Assembly: GCF_018446385.1 (NCBI RefSeq)
Contig: NC_055996.1
Coordinates: 131,426,532 to 131,490,531, forward strand
Length of the DNA: 64,000 nucleotides
Direction: 5' to 3'
Source of the DNA: Zingiber officinale
Taxonomy: Eukaryota; Streptophyta; Magnoliopsida; Zingiberales; Zingiberaceae
The notes below the pieces were generated by a model, which was not told the DNA's origin, did no database searches, and saw only the letters and a list, made by a program, of their open reading frames with translations. Shown piece after piece: positions 25,097-37,020 of the stretch; positions within the stretch are counted from its first letter, which is position 1; each line of letters opens with the position of its first letter. A program made the translations under genes and the position numbers.

Positions 25097-25535
25097 AATC
25101 TATCATAAATAAACACATTATTTAGTATTCAGTGTATATCATATGTATGCAATTTATGATTGACTTAATATTACTTTGAGTTGGTTTACAAAATCAAATG
25201 ACAATTATGTTTTCACTCATCATTCGTATGACCAATCAAATTAATATTAATCAATTTTATTACATACATCCCAACAAATGAACTAATCATTTTTAATATC
25301 ATGAATTCTTTAATTAAATGAACTAATCATTTAATATATCATTTTTTTTAATTAAATGAACTAATCATTTAATACTTCATGAACTAATTATGCATCATGT
25401 CAAGCAAACGGTATAAATAAATGAACACATCAATAACATAAAATTATGCTGCAAATTGTTAACATATAACTAATTGACATAAATGAAATGGACTAACTAT
25501 TGTTCATACAAAACGACAATAAAAATAACAGAACT

Positions 25536-26039
25536 CTAATAAACTAGATAGACAACTACCGCTCCCACTAGGACAGACACTAGTGCAGTGGCCAAAATAA
25601 TCTCTCTCAGCCTGGACTCATTTGGGGTAATCACAGGCAGGACAGCTTCAAGGCTCTCTATTGGATCCACAATTGGATCCTCTTCTGGTTCCTCCTCGAT
25701 CATTTCTGGGTCCTCTTCGAACTCTTCCGGATCCTCTTCAGTCATATGATGAAGCAACTCCTCACATAGTACAGAATATGTGACGTGTCCTTGATGACAC
25801 CCCCAAATATAGTCCGCTATCATCCTAGGATTTTCTAGCAATGATTGCATCAAAGCCCAAATCCTATAACTGTCCAGGACTGGAAACTCTTCTCGCTCAA
25901 GTTTCCAAAACAGATCATCAAGCCGTCCAATGTGTCCGTCGACTCCATAAGCAGAGTTATACTCTATCTCCTGAATCTCCTCCCTGAGCTGATTTCGTCG
26001 CACTTCGCGACGAGTCAATGTGGTAATCATCCGTGCCAT
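25536..26039 (-). other. Extra reading frame between the 5' LTR and gag of element D
   Basis: An open frame of 167 codons beginning MARMITTLTRREVRRNQL. It is basic at the start, has a charged middle with YRIWALMQSLLENPR, a strongly acidic stretch (EEDPEEFEEDPEMIEEEPEE, about 112-131) and ends in a hydrophobic segment of about 20 residues (ATALVSVLVGAVVVYLVY) that could be a membrane anchor. The product is not recognised and does not look like gag. On the coding strand it is preceded by TACTAAC, a T-rich tract and CAG directly before the ATG, which resembles a splice branch point and acceptor. It could be a captured host fragment or a lineage-specific extra ORF; the function is unknown. Confidence 0.5.
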
Positions 26040-27248
26040 CTGAAAAATTGAAAATAAATAAGTTAGTACAAAACCGACTAACCAGTACAAAACTAGCTTA
26101 TTTCAATTTATATAAGCATAGTACCAACATAATAAATGAAGAAAAACAAATCTTCTCGATTTTCAGGAGTTTAAGTCGACAATTAGAACTAATCTAATTG
26201 GTCAGACCCATTGGATTGGTTGATTAGGGATCCAGATCCTAAGCTTGGTCCATTGTCCATAATTAGAACTAATCTAATTGGACAGGGATTTTTGTACCTA
26301 TGTTCTGTTACTTTTTCTCTAAGTCCATTCCTACCAATTTCAGACTTATTGATCAAACTCAGGTCCGTTTGATCAAACCAATGCTCATTGGTTTAAGTCC
26401 AACCAATTAGAACAAATCTAATTGTTTTGATCAAATCTAACTCATTAGAACAAATCTGGTCATTTGATCATATTTGGTCCAAGTCTAATTAATCAACCCA
26501 AATTAATTTAGGGTTGGATCAAATTGGTTTAATTAAACCCAATGGTTTAATCTAAACCGGGTCTAATTGGACCAACCAGTTTAAACCCACCTGATTAATT
26601 AAAATTAATCAATAATTATAATTTTAATTAATTTTAACATGCATTATTTATATATATTAATATAAATAATTTTTTTTCAAACACGTAAGCTTAAAAAAAA
26701 TTCTGCATGAAAAAAAATTAAACAAAAAAAATTTAATTGCATGTGGCAATAAAATTCTTATCTCTGTGAACGTATCACAGCATTACCAGCTTTCTGTTTT
26801 TGTTTTGAAAAAAAAAAACAAAAACTTCATCTTTATCTCTATTCGTTTTTCTTTGCCTCACAACCCCGCATATCGTGCACGTCGTGTACGCTGTGCACGC
26901 CACCAAGCCGCCCACTTCTATCACGCTGCCCACGCCGCAACTGCGACAAACACAGTCGTCAGCCATGCCAGCCTTCTGCCGGTGGCAGCCGGTCCTTTCA
27001 GGCCCGACGAGATCGCCAACTGTGGTTCTGCCCGTCCTAGCTACTAACACATAGCCGGCCAGCCAAGACGTCATCGACGACCACAGACTTCCGTCGTCGG
27101 CAAATCCAGCGGTCTTGATTTTGCAAATTTGGTACAACGTGTATGCAACGACACATTAGTCGTGCAAAACAGCGACGGGAAATAACAAAATGAGGAAACA
27201 TTCGTACGACAATTTCATAATTCATCTATAAGCATTTAGAAATAACTA

Positions 27249-27263
27249 GGCGCTCTGATACCA
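27249..27263 (-). other. Primer binding site of element D
   Basis: TGGTATCAGAGCGCC in element orientation, one base after the 5' LTR, complementary to initiator-Met tRNA as in most plant copia elements. Confidence 0.9.
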
Positions 27264-27264
27264 T

Positions 27265-27605
27265 TGTAGATTTATATTCTAAATGCATGATAGACAAATT
27301 AATTAAATGCGGTAAAAACTTACAGCGATCTCCCGCAGATCCGTAATCGGTAATGGCGAAACTCGCTATCGGAAGAGCGATCACAGGATCGGAAAGCCCT
27401 CCGCAATTCCACAAACCAAATCCCACCGCCTTGGATATTCACCTCTTACTCTCGTCTCCAATCCACCCTGATTCTCATTCTTGATCCTTGGGCGCATCCC
27501 CTTTATATAGGGAAATAAACCAGGGGCATGATGGACCTTTTCCATTATGAGTAGTGGGGGAACATGGGTCATGTTCCCATATCCCCACTCTCCCCATTTC
27601 CAACA
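27265..27605 (-). repeat. 5' LTR of element D
   Basis: 341 bp, TGTTGG...CTACA in element orientation, paired with 18072-18411. Contains CTATATAAAGG (about 27500-27510 on the minus strand), a likely TATA box. Confidence 0.95.
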
Positions 27606-27610
27606 CAACT

Positions 27611-28566
27611 GTCATTGAGAAAATTTCAAGTGACACAATGGTAAAGGGTTTCGAGAGTACTCTACTGATACTTAACAAAAGGGGTTAGAATAGGAGCCGA
27701 GGTTGGACTCGGTGTGACTACTCTGATGCTCAAGTTAGCATAAGCATTAGGAAAAAAAATGCAAACAATTGAGTAATAAAGAAGTCCATATGGTTGTGTG
27801 CGCATATCTATGCCCACGAGAATGGGCGTCCTATTATAGAACCGTAGTTATAACCTCTTGTTTTCCACGTGTTCCGAGATAGATGCTTATGTTGCCCACT
27901 TCATCTGAAATGAACAACTACATTACCCATGTCTTCCAAAATTAAATGGCTATGTTACCCATGTCCTTCGGGAGATAACGACTAGGTTGTCAGCGGATCA
28001 ATAAGCCACTTCAGATACGAGTCCCTGCTGAGAGAGTCGGGAGACTGAGCTGAGAGGGAGTCGAGTAACCGAGCTCTTGGAATCGATATCCTAAGATGAT
28101 GGAGTCTGGTGATCGAGCTGTTGAAGTCACATTCCTGAGCAGATGGAGTCAGGTGTTGCTATGTTCTGACCTAATCTGATATATCTGTGATATGGGCTAT
28201 AACGAGTATACCCAGGAGGTATCGCAGCAGCTAAAGTCAAGATGATGAGACAACTAAAGTCGAAAAAGGAGAACATCTCCTCACCTGGCTTTGATTGGTC
28301 GCTCAACACTAAGGTTTTTAGATCCAACCTGACCCTAGCCACTAGTCGACCGGGGAGAGACAGCAATCCTTAAGACAATCGAATTTAGGGAGTTTAGTGC
28401 CTTAAGGAAGGCTAACCTTATATGTCGGCCAGAATGGCCGACTCACTCCATAATAGACCAGCCGTATGTTTAATCGAGGAGAAGGTTAAACTCCTTATTA
28501 CTTTGTACGAGTCTCTCTATACACACCCGAGTAACTATGATTGTCGATCGCCCCAATGGGTCTCCT
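27611..28566. mobile_element. Unclassified repetitive DNA, probably Gypsy-like LTR remnant
   Basis: No coding sequence was recognised. The phrase CTCTGATGCTCAAGTTAG near 27720 resembles CTCCGACGCTCAAGTCAG in the LTR-like block at 53590-54410, and the style (GC-balanced, GAGTCGGGAGACTGAG-type repeats at 28030-28150) is that of a Gypsy LTR. Borders are not resolved. Confidence 0.35.
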
Positions 28567-29853
28567 TGTAGAATCGAAACGCATTAGAGGGGGGGTGAAT
28601 AGTGCTCGTGGCTTTCACATTCGTTTAAAAACAATCGGAATAAAGCACAGCAAAATAAAGGAAAAAATCAAAACAAGCAATCACTAACAGTTTGATTTAC
28701 TTGGTTCAGAGCCTGTGACGACTCCTACTCCAAGGCCCGCGATCGTCGATCGCTTTCGTTAGGCAATCACTATTAATCTGAATAAGTTACAAAAATAATT
28801 ACAAGTGTGTATAAGTAACTTGAACAATTAAAGAAAATAATGACGACTAAGAGGAAGAAATCTTCAGCGTAATTGTTGTCGGATCAACTTTCGAGTGTCA
28901 TGGAGGCATTTTCTGAGCAGCACGCAGAAATAGAAGATGTTCGGAATGTTGCTCTCTAACTGCTGGTTGAAACCTTCTTTTATAGTCCACTCTGGACGCT
29001 TGGAACCTCCCTCGGGCGCCCCCACAAGGCTGACATGGCGTGTTCTGGTCAAAACTCGATCTAGCAGAAGTTATTCACCTTCGAACGTCCGAACCACCCT
29101 CAAGTGCCCCTATCGTGATGTAGGTTTGCCAATCACCACGCTCTAGCTCGCTGTAAATATTGAGTTTTTACCGTCCGGGCGCCTAGAGCAACTCCAGGTG
29201 CCTGGACCATGAGGGTGCCTGGCCAAGCACCCTGCCTATTGACGAAGCCAACCCAGACCATCATTTTTGCGACTTTGTCTTCCTGCAAAATAAGGTTAAT
29301 CCAGATAAATAATATGTGAAAAATGATAAGATTTGATAGCCTTCGGACAGTTCGGTTCTGATTTTGAGTTTCGCTAAAACTCTAGGTAGGACTGACGCCT
29401 ACTGTTCCCTCTTCGGGGAACCCGTCCTCGCCTACTCCTCTCAGAAGAAATTAACGGTTGTTAGACCGACCCTCCAAACTGTTTGAACTTTTGCTCCGCA
29501 TCTGAGACTTCAGGACTTCATGCTGAACGTCCGATCCATTACCCGTCCAGTCTTCCACGTGATGTCCGCGACCCCCAAGATTTTCATCTAGAATTCTCGA
29601 CTCTAGAATTTCACCCAAAGTCCTCGACCCGCTAAGACTTCGCCCAGTCCCCCAAACTAGGACTTCGTTGCCTAACCATATCTATAATTTTTCTAGTTGT
29701 CTAAACGCAACTAAAACTTTCTTTTGCCTACAATCACTTAGGACTTTCCTGCACATTTAGTTCAACTTGTTAGACAACAAGACAATTTAACTTTGAACCC
29801 CTTTGCCATTATCAAAATACATGTTTGATCATCTGGTGCTCCCTGCACCAATA
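28567..29853 (-). repeat. 3' LTR of element C
   Basis: In element orientation it starts TATTGGTGCAGGGAGCACC after a polypurine tract and ends with CTATTCACCCCCCCTCTA followed by GATTCTACA, the usual SIRE-like LTR end. A second copy to compare is not present. Confidence 0.7.
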
Positions 29854-31005
29854 ATCTCTCATTTTTATTATGGCAACCTGGTTCAAAAGTTAAGTAAAAA
29901 CATACAAAGTAGTAAGTCATGAAGAATAAATAACAAGTAAATTTTCAAGTAACATTTTTCAAGACAAAAATAAAATATTGCTCACTCACTTTTTATCAAA
30001 ATAAGACTTTTTACTTTACTTTTAACACATTTCTTCCCCTTTGATATATATCAAAAATAGTTACTAAATAGAGAGACAAGTTGTAAAAAAGTCTTTAAAT
30101 TTGAAAAGTTAACTTCTTAATATTTTCCTTTAAGCTCTTCGTGAAAGTAGCACTTAACTTTTCAAAAAATGTGTTTAACTTAAAAAATCTTAGCTAAATA
30201 CATAGCTTTGAAAAGAATTTCTTTAAAAAAATACTTAGTTAAATACTTAGGATGTGTTTTTTTTATACATTTTTCATTTTTATTTTCTGGAAAACGTGAA
30301 AATTGTGTTTGGTATGTATTTTCCATGTCCGTTTTCTAAAAAAATAGATAACATTTTTTGAAAAATAAAGAATGTCTAAAAGTCATTTTCTATTCTCTAG
30401 AAAATGCGTGTTTCCATAAAATAGAAATGAAAAATGCATAAACCAAACGAACCCTTAGCTTTTTAAAAAAAATCCTTTGAAAAATACTTAGCTAAATACT
30501 TAAAATACTTGGCTTTAAAAAAATTTCTTAAAAAGACCTAACTAAATTCTTAGCTTTGTAAAGACTTGCTTGGACCAATACTTAGCTTTTTAAAGGACTT
30601 TTTTTAAAAAAAAATACTTAGTTTTAAAAAGAATTTCTATATAAAATACTTAGCTTTGAAAAAAAATATTTCTTAAAATTTTAAAAAAGTAGTTGATTTT
30701 GAAAGAGCTTACCTTATAAATATTCTTTTGAAATATACCCCCAAAAAACTTAATTTTAAAAAAACAACTCACTATTTCTCTTTCTCTTAAAAAGTTTGAA
30801 TAATTTGTAGGGGATAGTGAGCTTAAATAATTTAACTAATGCCTTGATTAATGACTATGATCCTAGAGTCTAAGCGTGAAATTTTTTTTAAAAGAAATAT
30901 GGAAGTAATTATCTATTTTCTTGATTTTCTATCTCACTCATTCTATATTATTAAATATATTCAGCTTATGAGTTTGTGTGAGATGAAGTTAAGTTAAGTT
31001 TTAAG
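29854..31005. other. Interior of element C, A/T-rich with degenerate repeats
   Basis: Apart from the MITE, this stretch is made of loose repeats of an AATACTTAGCTTTGAAAA-like phrase (about 30170-30760). No coding sequence was recognised. Confidence 0.6.
30247..30457. mobile_element. Tourist-like MITE, about 205 bp, with TTA target duplication
   Basis: 30250-30454 has terminal inverted repeats of about 40 bp: the left end GGATGTG...TTTTTCATTTTTATTTTCTGG matches the reverse complement of the right end GGGTTCGTTTGGTTTATGC. TTA lies at both borders (30247-30249 and 30455-30457), the target duplication of PIF/Harbinger elements. No coding capacity. It lies in the AT-rich interior of element C. 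Confidence 0.75.
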
Positions 31006-31739
31006 TGTTAGTGCAGTTTGCACTAACGGTCTAACTAAGGTTTTGATAAATGACAAAATAAGTCAAGTTAGGTATTGTTGTGATCTAACCACTTTACTAA
31101 GTGTGCAGGAGTTAACCAGATAACGGGCCAACCAGATATCTAGTGTGAAGTCTAGATAGGTCAACGGACCGACCGAATATCTGGCAAGAAGTCCAGATAG
31201 GTCGACGGGTCGACCGGATATCTGGCAAGAAGTCCAGATAGGTTGACGGGCAGACCGGATATCTGATAAGAAGTCCAAATAGGTCGACGGACCGACCGGA
31301 TATCTAGTAGAAAGTCCAGTTGGGTCTGCAGACTAGACAACTAGCAAACTGGTAAGTAAAGGTAAGTCACTAGAGGAGAGTGACTAAGTGCGGGCGCGCC
31401 CCGGTTGAAGGGACAGTAGGCGTCGGTCCAAGTTGTCCATTTCGGATCCCTAATTTAAGACCTTAACTAGTTCTGGGTCTTGGGAGGACAGGAACTAATT
31501 ACTACTCATTATTATAACTGTGCTAACTTTATTTTGTAGGGCATATGTTTTAGTTTTGGACTAACATCTTTTTGCATGACAAAAGAGCAAAAAGCCTTCA
31601 GATGAATAGTACTCGAAGGCACCTTCGCACTATTTATGGAATGCGCCTTCAAAGGCTTTGGAAGGAGCCTTTCGTAGGATGAACTTTAGTCGTCATCACG
31701 GATAAGAGCCAGGACGATCGGGATCAGACTTCTCGGGTT
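31006..31739 (+). repeat. 5' LTR of element B, left part
   Basis: Matches 45053-45735. Contains about five tandem copies of a 38-40 bp unit with AGTCCAGATAGGTCGACGG (31130-31320). The LTR continues at 38980 after the insertion. Confidence 0.9.
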
Positions 31740-31744
31740 GAAAG

Positions 31745-33629
31745 TGTTGGTGCAACCTTAGGTCAAGGTTGACCTGGTTGACCCGACTCGAGTTGACGTG
31801 ACTCGAGTTGTATTTTGATGTTTGACTTGGGAAGATTGTCGGTGCAACCTTAGGTCAAGGTTGACCTAGTTGTGTTGCATGTTGATGTTTGACACTCGTG
31901 AGAGAGTTCTATTCTTGATGTGGGACAAGAATAGATGTTTGGGAGATTATTGGTGCAACCGTAGGTCAAGGTTGACCTGGTTGACCTGATTCGGGAAAAG
32001 TCCAAGTATAAAGACTTGGCACGGAAAAGTCCAAGCAGGGAGCTTGGCACTGGAAAAGTCCAAGTATGGAGACTTGGCACGGAAAAGTCCAAGCAGGGAG
32101 CTTGGCACGTGAAAAGTCCAAGTATGGAGACTTGGCACGGGGAAAGTCCAAACAGGGAGTTTGGCACGGGGAAAAATCCTAGTGAGTGAAGCTAGGTGAA
32201 GGTGAAAGTCCTGGTGAGTGAAGCCAGGCATTCGGGAAAATCCTGGTGAGTGAAGCCAGGTGAAAATCCTAGTGAGTGAAGCTAGGTGAATGAGAAAGTC
32301 CTAACTGGGATGTTAGGCAGTGTGGAAAGTCCTGGTGAGTGAAGCCGGGTGGAAAGTCCTGGTGAGTGAAGCTGTAGAGGAGAAAGTCCTAACTGGATGT
32401 TAGGCGGTGGAAATCTGGTGAGTGAAGCGGTGAAAGTCCCGTGAGTGAAGCCAGCAAGGAAAATCCAGATGGATCGGGATGATCGGACTTGGTGTTGGAA
32501 AGTCCAAGTAGGTCAAAGGGATTGACCGGACACTTGGCGAGGAGTTCTAGCAGGTCAAGGAGTGACCGGATGCTAGGGATGAAGTACCAATAGGTCAAGG
32601 TTGACGGATATTGGTTTGAAGTCTTGGGACTTGGTTTGGGCAAAACCAAGCTTGGATCGGTCACCGACCGATCCAATGCCTTGTGTCACCGATCGGTCTC
32701 GTGACCGATCGATACCAAGTCTTCGTTGATTCTTGATCGGTCGGTGACCGATCGATAGTTCTGATCGGCCGGACCGATCGCAACGATCGAGGCGCAAAGT
32801 TCGGAGAAGCTCGGTCTACGGACCGATCAGAGGTTCCTGATCGGTCTGTGGACCGATCAGGAGCTTCCCTGATCGGTCTGTGGACCGATCAGGAGCTTCC
32901 CTGATCGGTCCATGGACCGATCAGAGACGGAACAGAAGCAAAGTTAGGGAATGGATCGGTCTGTGGACCGATCCACATGGAGCCTGATCGGTCCATAGAC
33001 CGATCCAGGCACTAGCCGTTGCGACGCAACGGCTAGATTTCTTCTGTGTTTTCTTCGCTTTCTTCGCAGGTTATAAAAGGAGGGCTGCTGCTGCGAGCCT
33101 CTCTCTTCTTCTTCTTCCTCCTTCCTGTTGCTAAGTGCTGCTGTGCTTGAGCTTTGTTGAGCTCGTCCAAAGCTTCGCGTGAGCTTCCCCGACTGGAACA
33201 GCTGCTGCTGTTAGAGTTTTTGAAGCTGCTGCTTCATCCGGACTCCAGTCGACGAGAAAGCAAGATTGGTAGAGTGCTTGAGTATTCTTATTGTATTTCT
33301 TGCTTATTCTTTGTACTTGTACTTTTTGTTTGCTGTTGCAAACGTTTGTGGCGAGGTTTCTCCACCCACAAGGAGTATATTGTATTAGCCGGTTCTCCGG
33401 GGACTCATCCACCGACGGATTGACTGGACTCGTCCACCTTACGGACACGCCGAGGAGTAGGAGCCCTAATCTCCGAACCTCGTTACATCCTTGCGTTGAG
33501 GTTTGATTTCTTCTCCTGTTTTCGTTTCTATTTGTATTTCCGCTGCACTAACCTAATCGTAGGAAGAAACGAGTAATTTGGGGTCGGCTATTCACACCCC
33601 CCTCTCTAGCCGTACGAAGGATCCTAACA
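31745..33629 (+). repeat. 5' LTR of element A
   Basis: Contains tandem AAGTCCAAG/CTTGGCAC units (31995-32170), GGTGAGTGAAGC units (32185-32460), palindromic GATCGGTC units (32650-33010), a TATA box GGTTATAAAAGG (33069-33080) and a TTCTTCTTCTT leader. Confidence 0.95.
32649..33008. repeat. Array of short palindromes in the 5' LTR of element A
   Basis: Repeated hairpin units CTGATCGGTC-TGTG-GACCGATCAG and variants, arms of 10 bases with 4-base loops. In the regular part they are spaced about 32 bp apart. The counterpart in the 3' LTR is 37935-38350, with more regular units. Confidence 0.9.
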
Positions 33630-33631
33630 AG

Positions 33632-33643
33632 TGGTATCAGAGC
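33632..33643 (+). other. Primer binding site of element A
   Basis: TGGTATCAGAGC two bases after the 5' LTR, complementary to initiator-Met tRNA. Confidence 0.9.
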
Positions 33644-33692
33644 GAAGGTTCGCTCTTCATCGGATCAACACCCGTGGGAGCAAAGCTAGAGA

Positions 33693-35164
33693 ATGGATCT
33701 CTATGGAGAAGATGTCACCATTCCACCCTTCTACGAATGCGGCGACTTCGCGTATTGGAAGGTAAGGATGAAGTATTTTCTTATGACTAACATAATGAAT
33801 TGGTTTTGTGTACAAGAAGGATTTACTCCTCCGGTGGATAAGGAAGGAAAACCACTTGAGAAGAAGGAGTGGACAAGAGAACAAATTCACAAATCCGAAA
33901 TCAACGAAGAGGTAACGAAAATAATTGAATTTTCATTGCCTACTAACATCTTGTGTAAGATAGGTTACAACAATGCCAAGGAATTATGGGATAACTTGGC
34001 TAAGTACCATGAAGAGAGCTCCACTTCAAGCCATGAAGAGGAGCCTAGTGAGCCAAGTAGCTCACATCATGGAGGGAGCAAATTAGAAGGTGAGGTTACT
34101 CAACATCTAAGGACGAAGAGGAGGAAAGTTCTTCTTCAAGTTCGGAGCAAGAAGAAGAAGCTTCTACCTCCGAAAGAGATGAAGAAGAGAGCTCGCATCC
34201 ACCCTCAACCCTAGGTAACTCGAGCAATTTAAGTTCAATTAAATTACACATTATGTGCTTTGAGTGTAGGGAACATGGACATTACAAGAGTAAGTGTCCA
34301 AAGAGGGTAAGAAAGACTCCACCGGCGCCAAAGGTCAAGGTAGCCAGAGTCCCGACACGCAAGGGCAAGGAGCACGTGGTGTGCTTCCAATGCAAGCGAA
34401 GGGGACATTATCGGAGTCATTGTCCGAGGGGGAGGCAACCTCACAAGAGCAAGAGACCGAGCACTTCTATAGGGGGAGCTAAGGCAAACCCTAAGGTATC
34501 ATTTAAGTCTCATTCGTGCAATACTAGTAAGATGCATGCTAGAAATTTTATTGCACTAGTCAATAATGATAAGCATGATAACATTAGAAATCGATACACA
34601 TGCTTAGGTGCCAAACATGTGAGCCTAGATAAGGATAACACTAGGAAAGCCAACCCTAGAATTACCTCATCTAAGGTTAAGGAGAACCTAGGTAGGAATC
34701 CCAAATCAACTAGACACATGCCTAGGAATGCCTCAAAGAAAAATGACAAATCAAAAATTGAGGTACTAGAGAAGGAGAATCAAGTCTTGAGGTCAAGACT
34801 TGATACTTTGGAAAATGCTCTTAAGAACTTGGAGAAGTCATCTCTAGGGTTTAAGGGTCAAAAACCAATGTCCAAGGACAAAAAGGGTTTGGGTCACAAA
34901 CTTAAGTCCCAAGTGGTCAAGCCCACTTATCATAATGTTCCATTCGATTATGGAACAAAACCTAGGGCTAGGAAGACCATTGCCAAGGTCACAAGGGGAG
35001 TCACCCCTAGAGTTGATCTTGATGAGTCCCAAATGGCCAAGGCTTTAAAGCCTAAGAGGGTCATTAGGAGGGTTGCTAGGGAAGTTATCCCTAGTGAATA
35101 TTTAGTGAACCCAATGAGCTCAAGTAGGTATTGGGTTCCTAGGAGCATTTTCTCTACCCCATAG
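33693..35164 (+). pseudogene. gag region of element A (fossil)
   Basis: Starts MDLYGEDVTIPPFYECGDFAYW, a SIRE-like capsid beginning with a YWKVRMKYFL-type motif. It continues with two CCHC zinc knuckles (CFECREHGHYKSKC and CFQCKRRGHYRSHC), a coiled-coil-like stretch (VLEKENQVLRSRLDTLENAL) and ends at SIFSTP. It is the only coding region of the element and is broken at least once. No protease, integrase or RT follows. Confidence 0.85.
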
Positions 35165-37020
35165 ATGGGTTAGAGAGTGTCAACTCCAATAAGAAGGGTA
35201 GTTAACCCAACTTTGAGGAAATTGACACTCAAGGAGCATTTTCAAGGTTTTGTTAACCTTTGAAAAAATAGAATTACTAGTTACTCCTTGAAGAGCTAAA
35301 TGTGCCTAATGGTGGAAATATCATTTTTAATCTTAAGTGGCACAATTTGAGGAAAACCTAGGGAAATACCATAATTGGGATTTTGGTTTCCCTTAGGGAT
35401 ATAAGGGCAATCTAGGATTAGATGTTAAATTAGCTAAGTGATTAAGGATACTTAGATAGGTAATCTAGGTATTTCATTTGTGCTAACTTACCATGATTGT
35501 TTGCCATATGCCATGTCATGACATCATATTTAATTTATGATCATTTGAAATGTCATGATAATGCTTAGGTTATTTATATGTCATGCTTTAGTTAAAATTC
35601 AAACTTTATGCCATGACATCATGACATTGGCACATGTTTTTACTTATGATATCATTATATGCCATGTCATCATCTCTTGCATTATAATCAATAAAATTGA
35701 TTTAAGGACAAACATATAATTTGATATTGAGATCAAATTGATGTTTAGAAAATGCATGAGAACTTAGCCTAAGTTGACCTTAACCCATATCTCACATCAA
35801 ATTGACTTGAATGTGGTTTGATACACCTTAGATGTGTGTGAGATATTAGGATCATGAGTTAGGATCAAGGTGCATAGTTTTTGTACCTAGATGAGCCTAA
35901 TTCAAGAAAAGGAGGATCATAGGGAAAGCTTGTGTACAAGTCATGTACATCTAGCCCTAAGATTATGGTCCTAAATTCAAATGATTTTAAAAGCATTTTA
36001 AAATTGATTTGAAAAACCTTGATGAAGCTTTCCTAGTGATAGCATTCATCATTGAACATTGTGATACAAAGTTGAGTTAAACTTGAACTATTTCAAAGTT
36101 TTTGAACTTTGTATCAAGATTGAAAAATAGAAACTATTTTCATAGAAAATTATTTTTCCGTGATAGTATATGGTATGAGGAGTGTATCCTCAAAATTTTA
36201 CGATTTTTGGAATTTTCTGGAATTTATTAGGAGTTTCTGAATTTCCGGGAAGGGAAATCAGAAATCTCTAATTTCAGAGTATGGATCGGTCACCGGACCG
36301 ATCTGGGGAAGTTCTGATCGGTCTGGTGAACGATCAGTGACGATCCAGTCCGATCCCAGTGAATGTGGATCGGTCTGGGGACCGATCCAATGGGATCCTG
36401 ATCGGTCTGGTGACCGATCAGGGCGTGCCAAAAGCTGAATTTCGACTGTTGGTCTGAAATTTCAGCTGGAAGTTGGGTTTTGTGGATTTCTAAAGGTTTG
36501 AAACTCTCCAAGACATTATTGGTGCAATGGTCAAGGGGGAGTTGACTTTTAGGGGGAGTTTTACTCCAAAAGATTTTTAAGGATTAGTGATATGGGATTA
36601 TCACTAAGTTGATTGTTGAGTTTAGTATCAAGGGGGAAATTAAGAGTTTCAATGAAAGGTATGGGACTTTCATTAGGAAGAAACTCTTGACCTTGATACC
36701 CTCCTTTTCTTTTGATGTGTGTCAAAAAGGGGGAGAATTATTGGAGAACCCAAGTTAGGTTATCGGGTTAACCTAAGCTAGGGGAAGAATGTCAAGGAAT
36801 GTTCAAGGAAGAACATTGGAATTCTTTTTGATGTGTGTCAAAAAGGGGGAGAATTATTGGAGAACCCAAGTTAGGTTATCGGGTTAACCTAAGGGGAGAA
36901 TGTCCAGAGAATGTTCAAGGAAAGAACATTGGACATTGGAAGATGATTGAAAACCTAAGTTAGGTTATCGGGTTAACCTAACTTGATTATGGTTTTGTCA
37001 AACATCAAAAAGGGGGAGAT
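35165..37020 (+). other. Noncoding 3' interior of element A with repeated polypurine blocks
   Basis: After gag comes noncoding sequence with ATGCCATGTCATG-type repeats (35500-35660) and GATCGGTC palindromes (36283-36423). A roughly 118-bp unit holding GTCAAAAAGGGGGAGAATT and GTTAGGTTATCGGGTTAACC is repeated about two and a half times (36709-37020). The last copy provides the polypurine tract next to the 3' LTR. Confidence 0.75.

Larger units (their letters stand above)
18067..27610 (-). mobile_element. Ty1-copia LTR retrotransposon with target site duplications (element D)
   Basis: Two 340-bp LTRs (27265-27605, the 5' one, and 18072-18411, the 3' one) begin TGTTGG and end CTACA in element orientation. 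The 5-bp duplication CAACT flanks both ends (18067-18071 and 27606-27610). The order of gag, protease, integrase, reverse transcriptase and RNase H marks it as Ty1-copia. The 5' LTR is followed by an initiator-Met tRNA primer site. Hand comparison of the LTRs shows about 16-17 substitutions, roughly 5%; with a commonly used grass rate this suggests an insertion about 2 million years ago. The polyprotein is broken in a few places. A solo LTR of another family is inserted at 19684-21100. Without that insert it is about 8.1 kb, long for copia, partly owing to an extra reading frame before gag. Confidence 0.95.

Noticed and set aside
26766-27137. Overlapping open frames in the leader of the copia element
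   Set aside because: Short, overlapping on both strands and without any family resemblance.
32649-33010. CRISPR-like look of the evenly spaced palindromes
   Set aside because: The setting is a plant LTR, the spacers are repeats of each other and there are no cas genes.
33154-33506. Open frames repeated at 38497-38849
   Set aside because: They are identical because they lie in the two LTRs of element A; noncoding LTR sequence.
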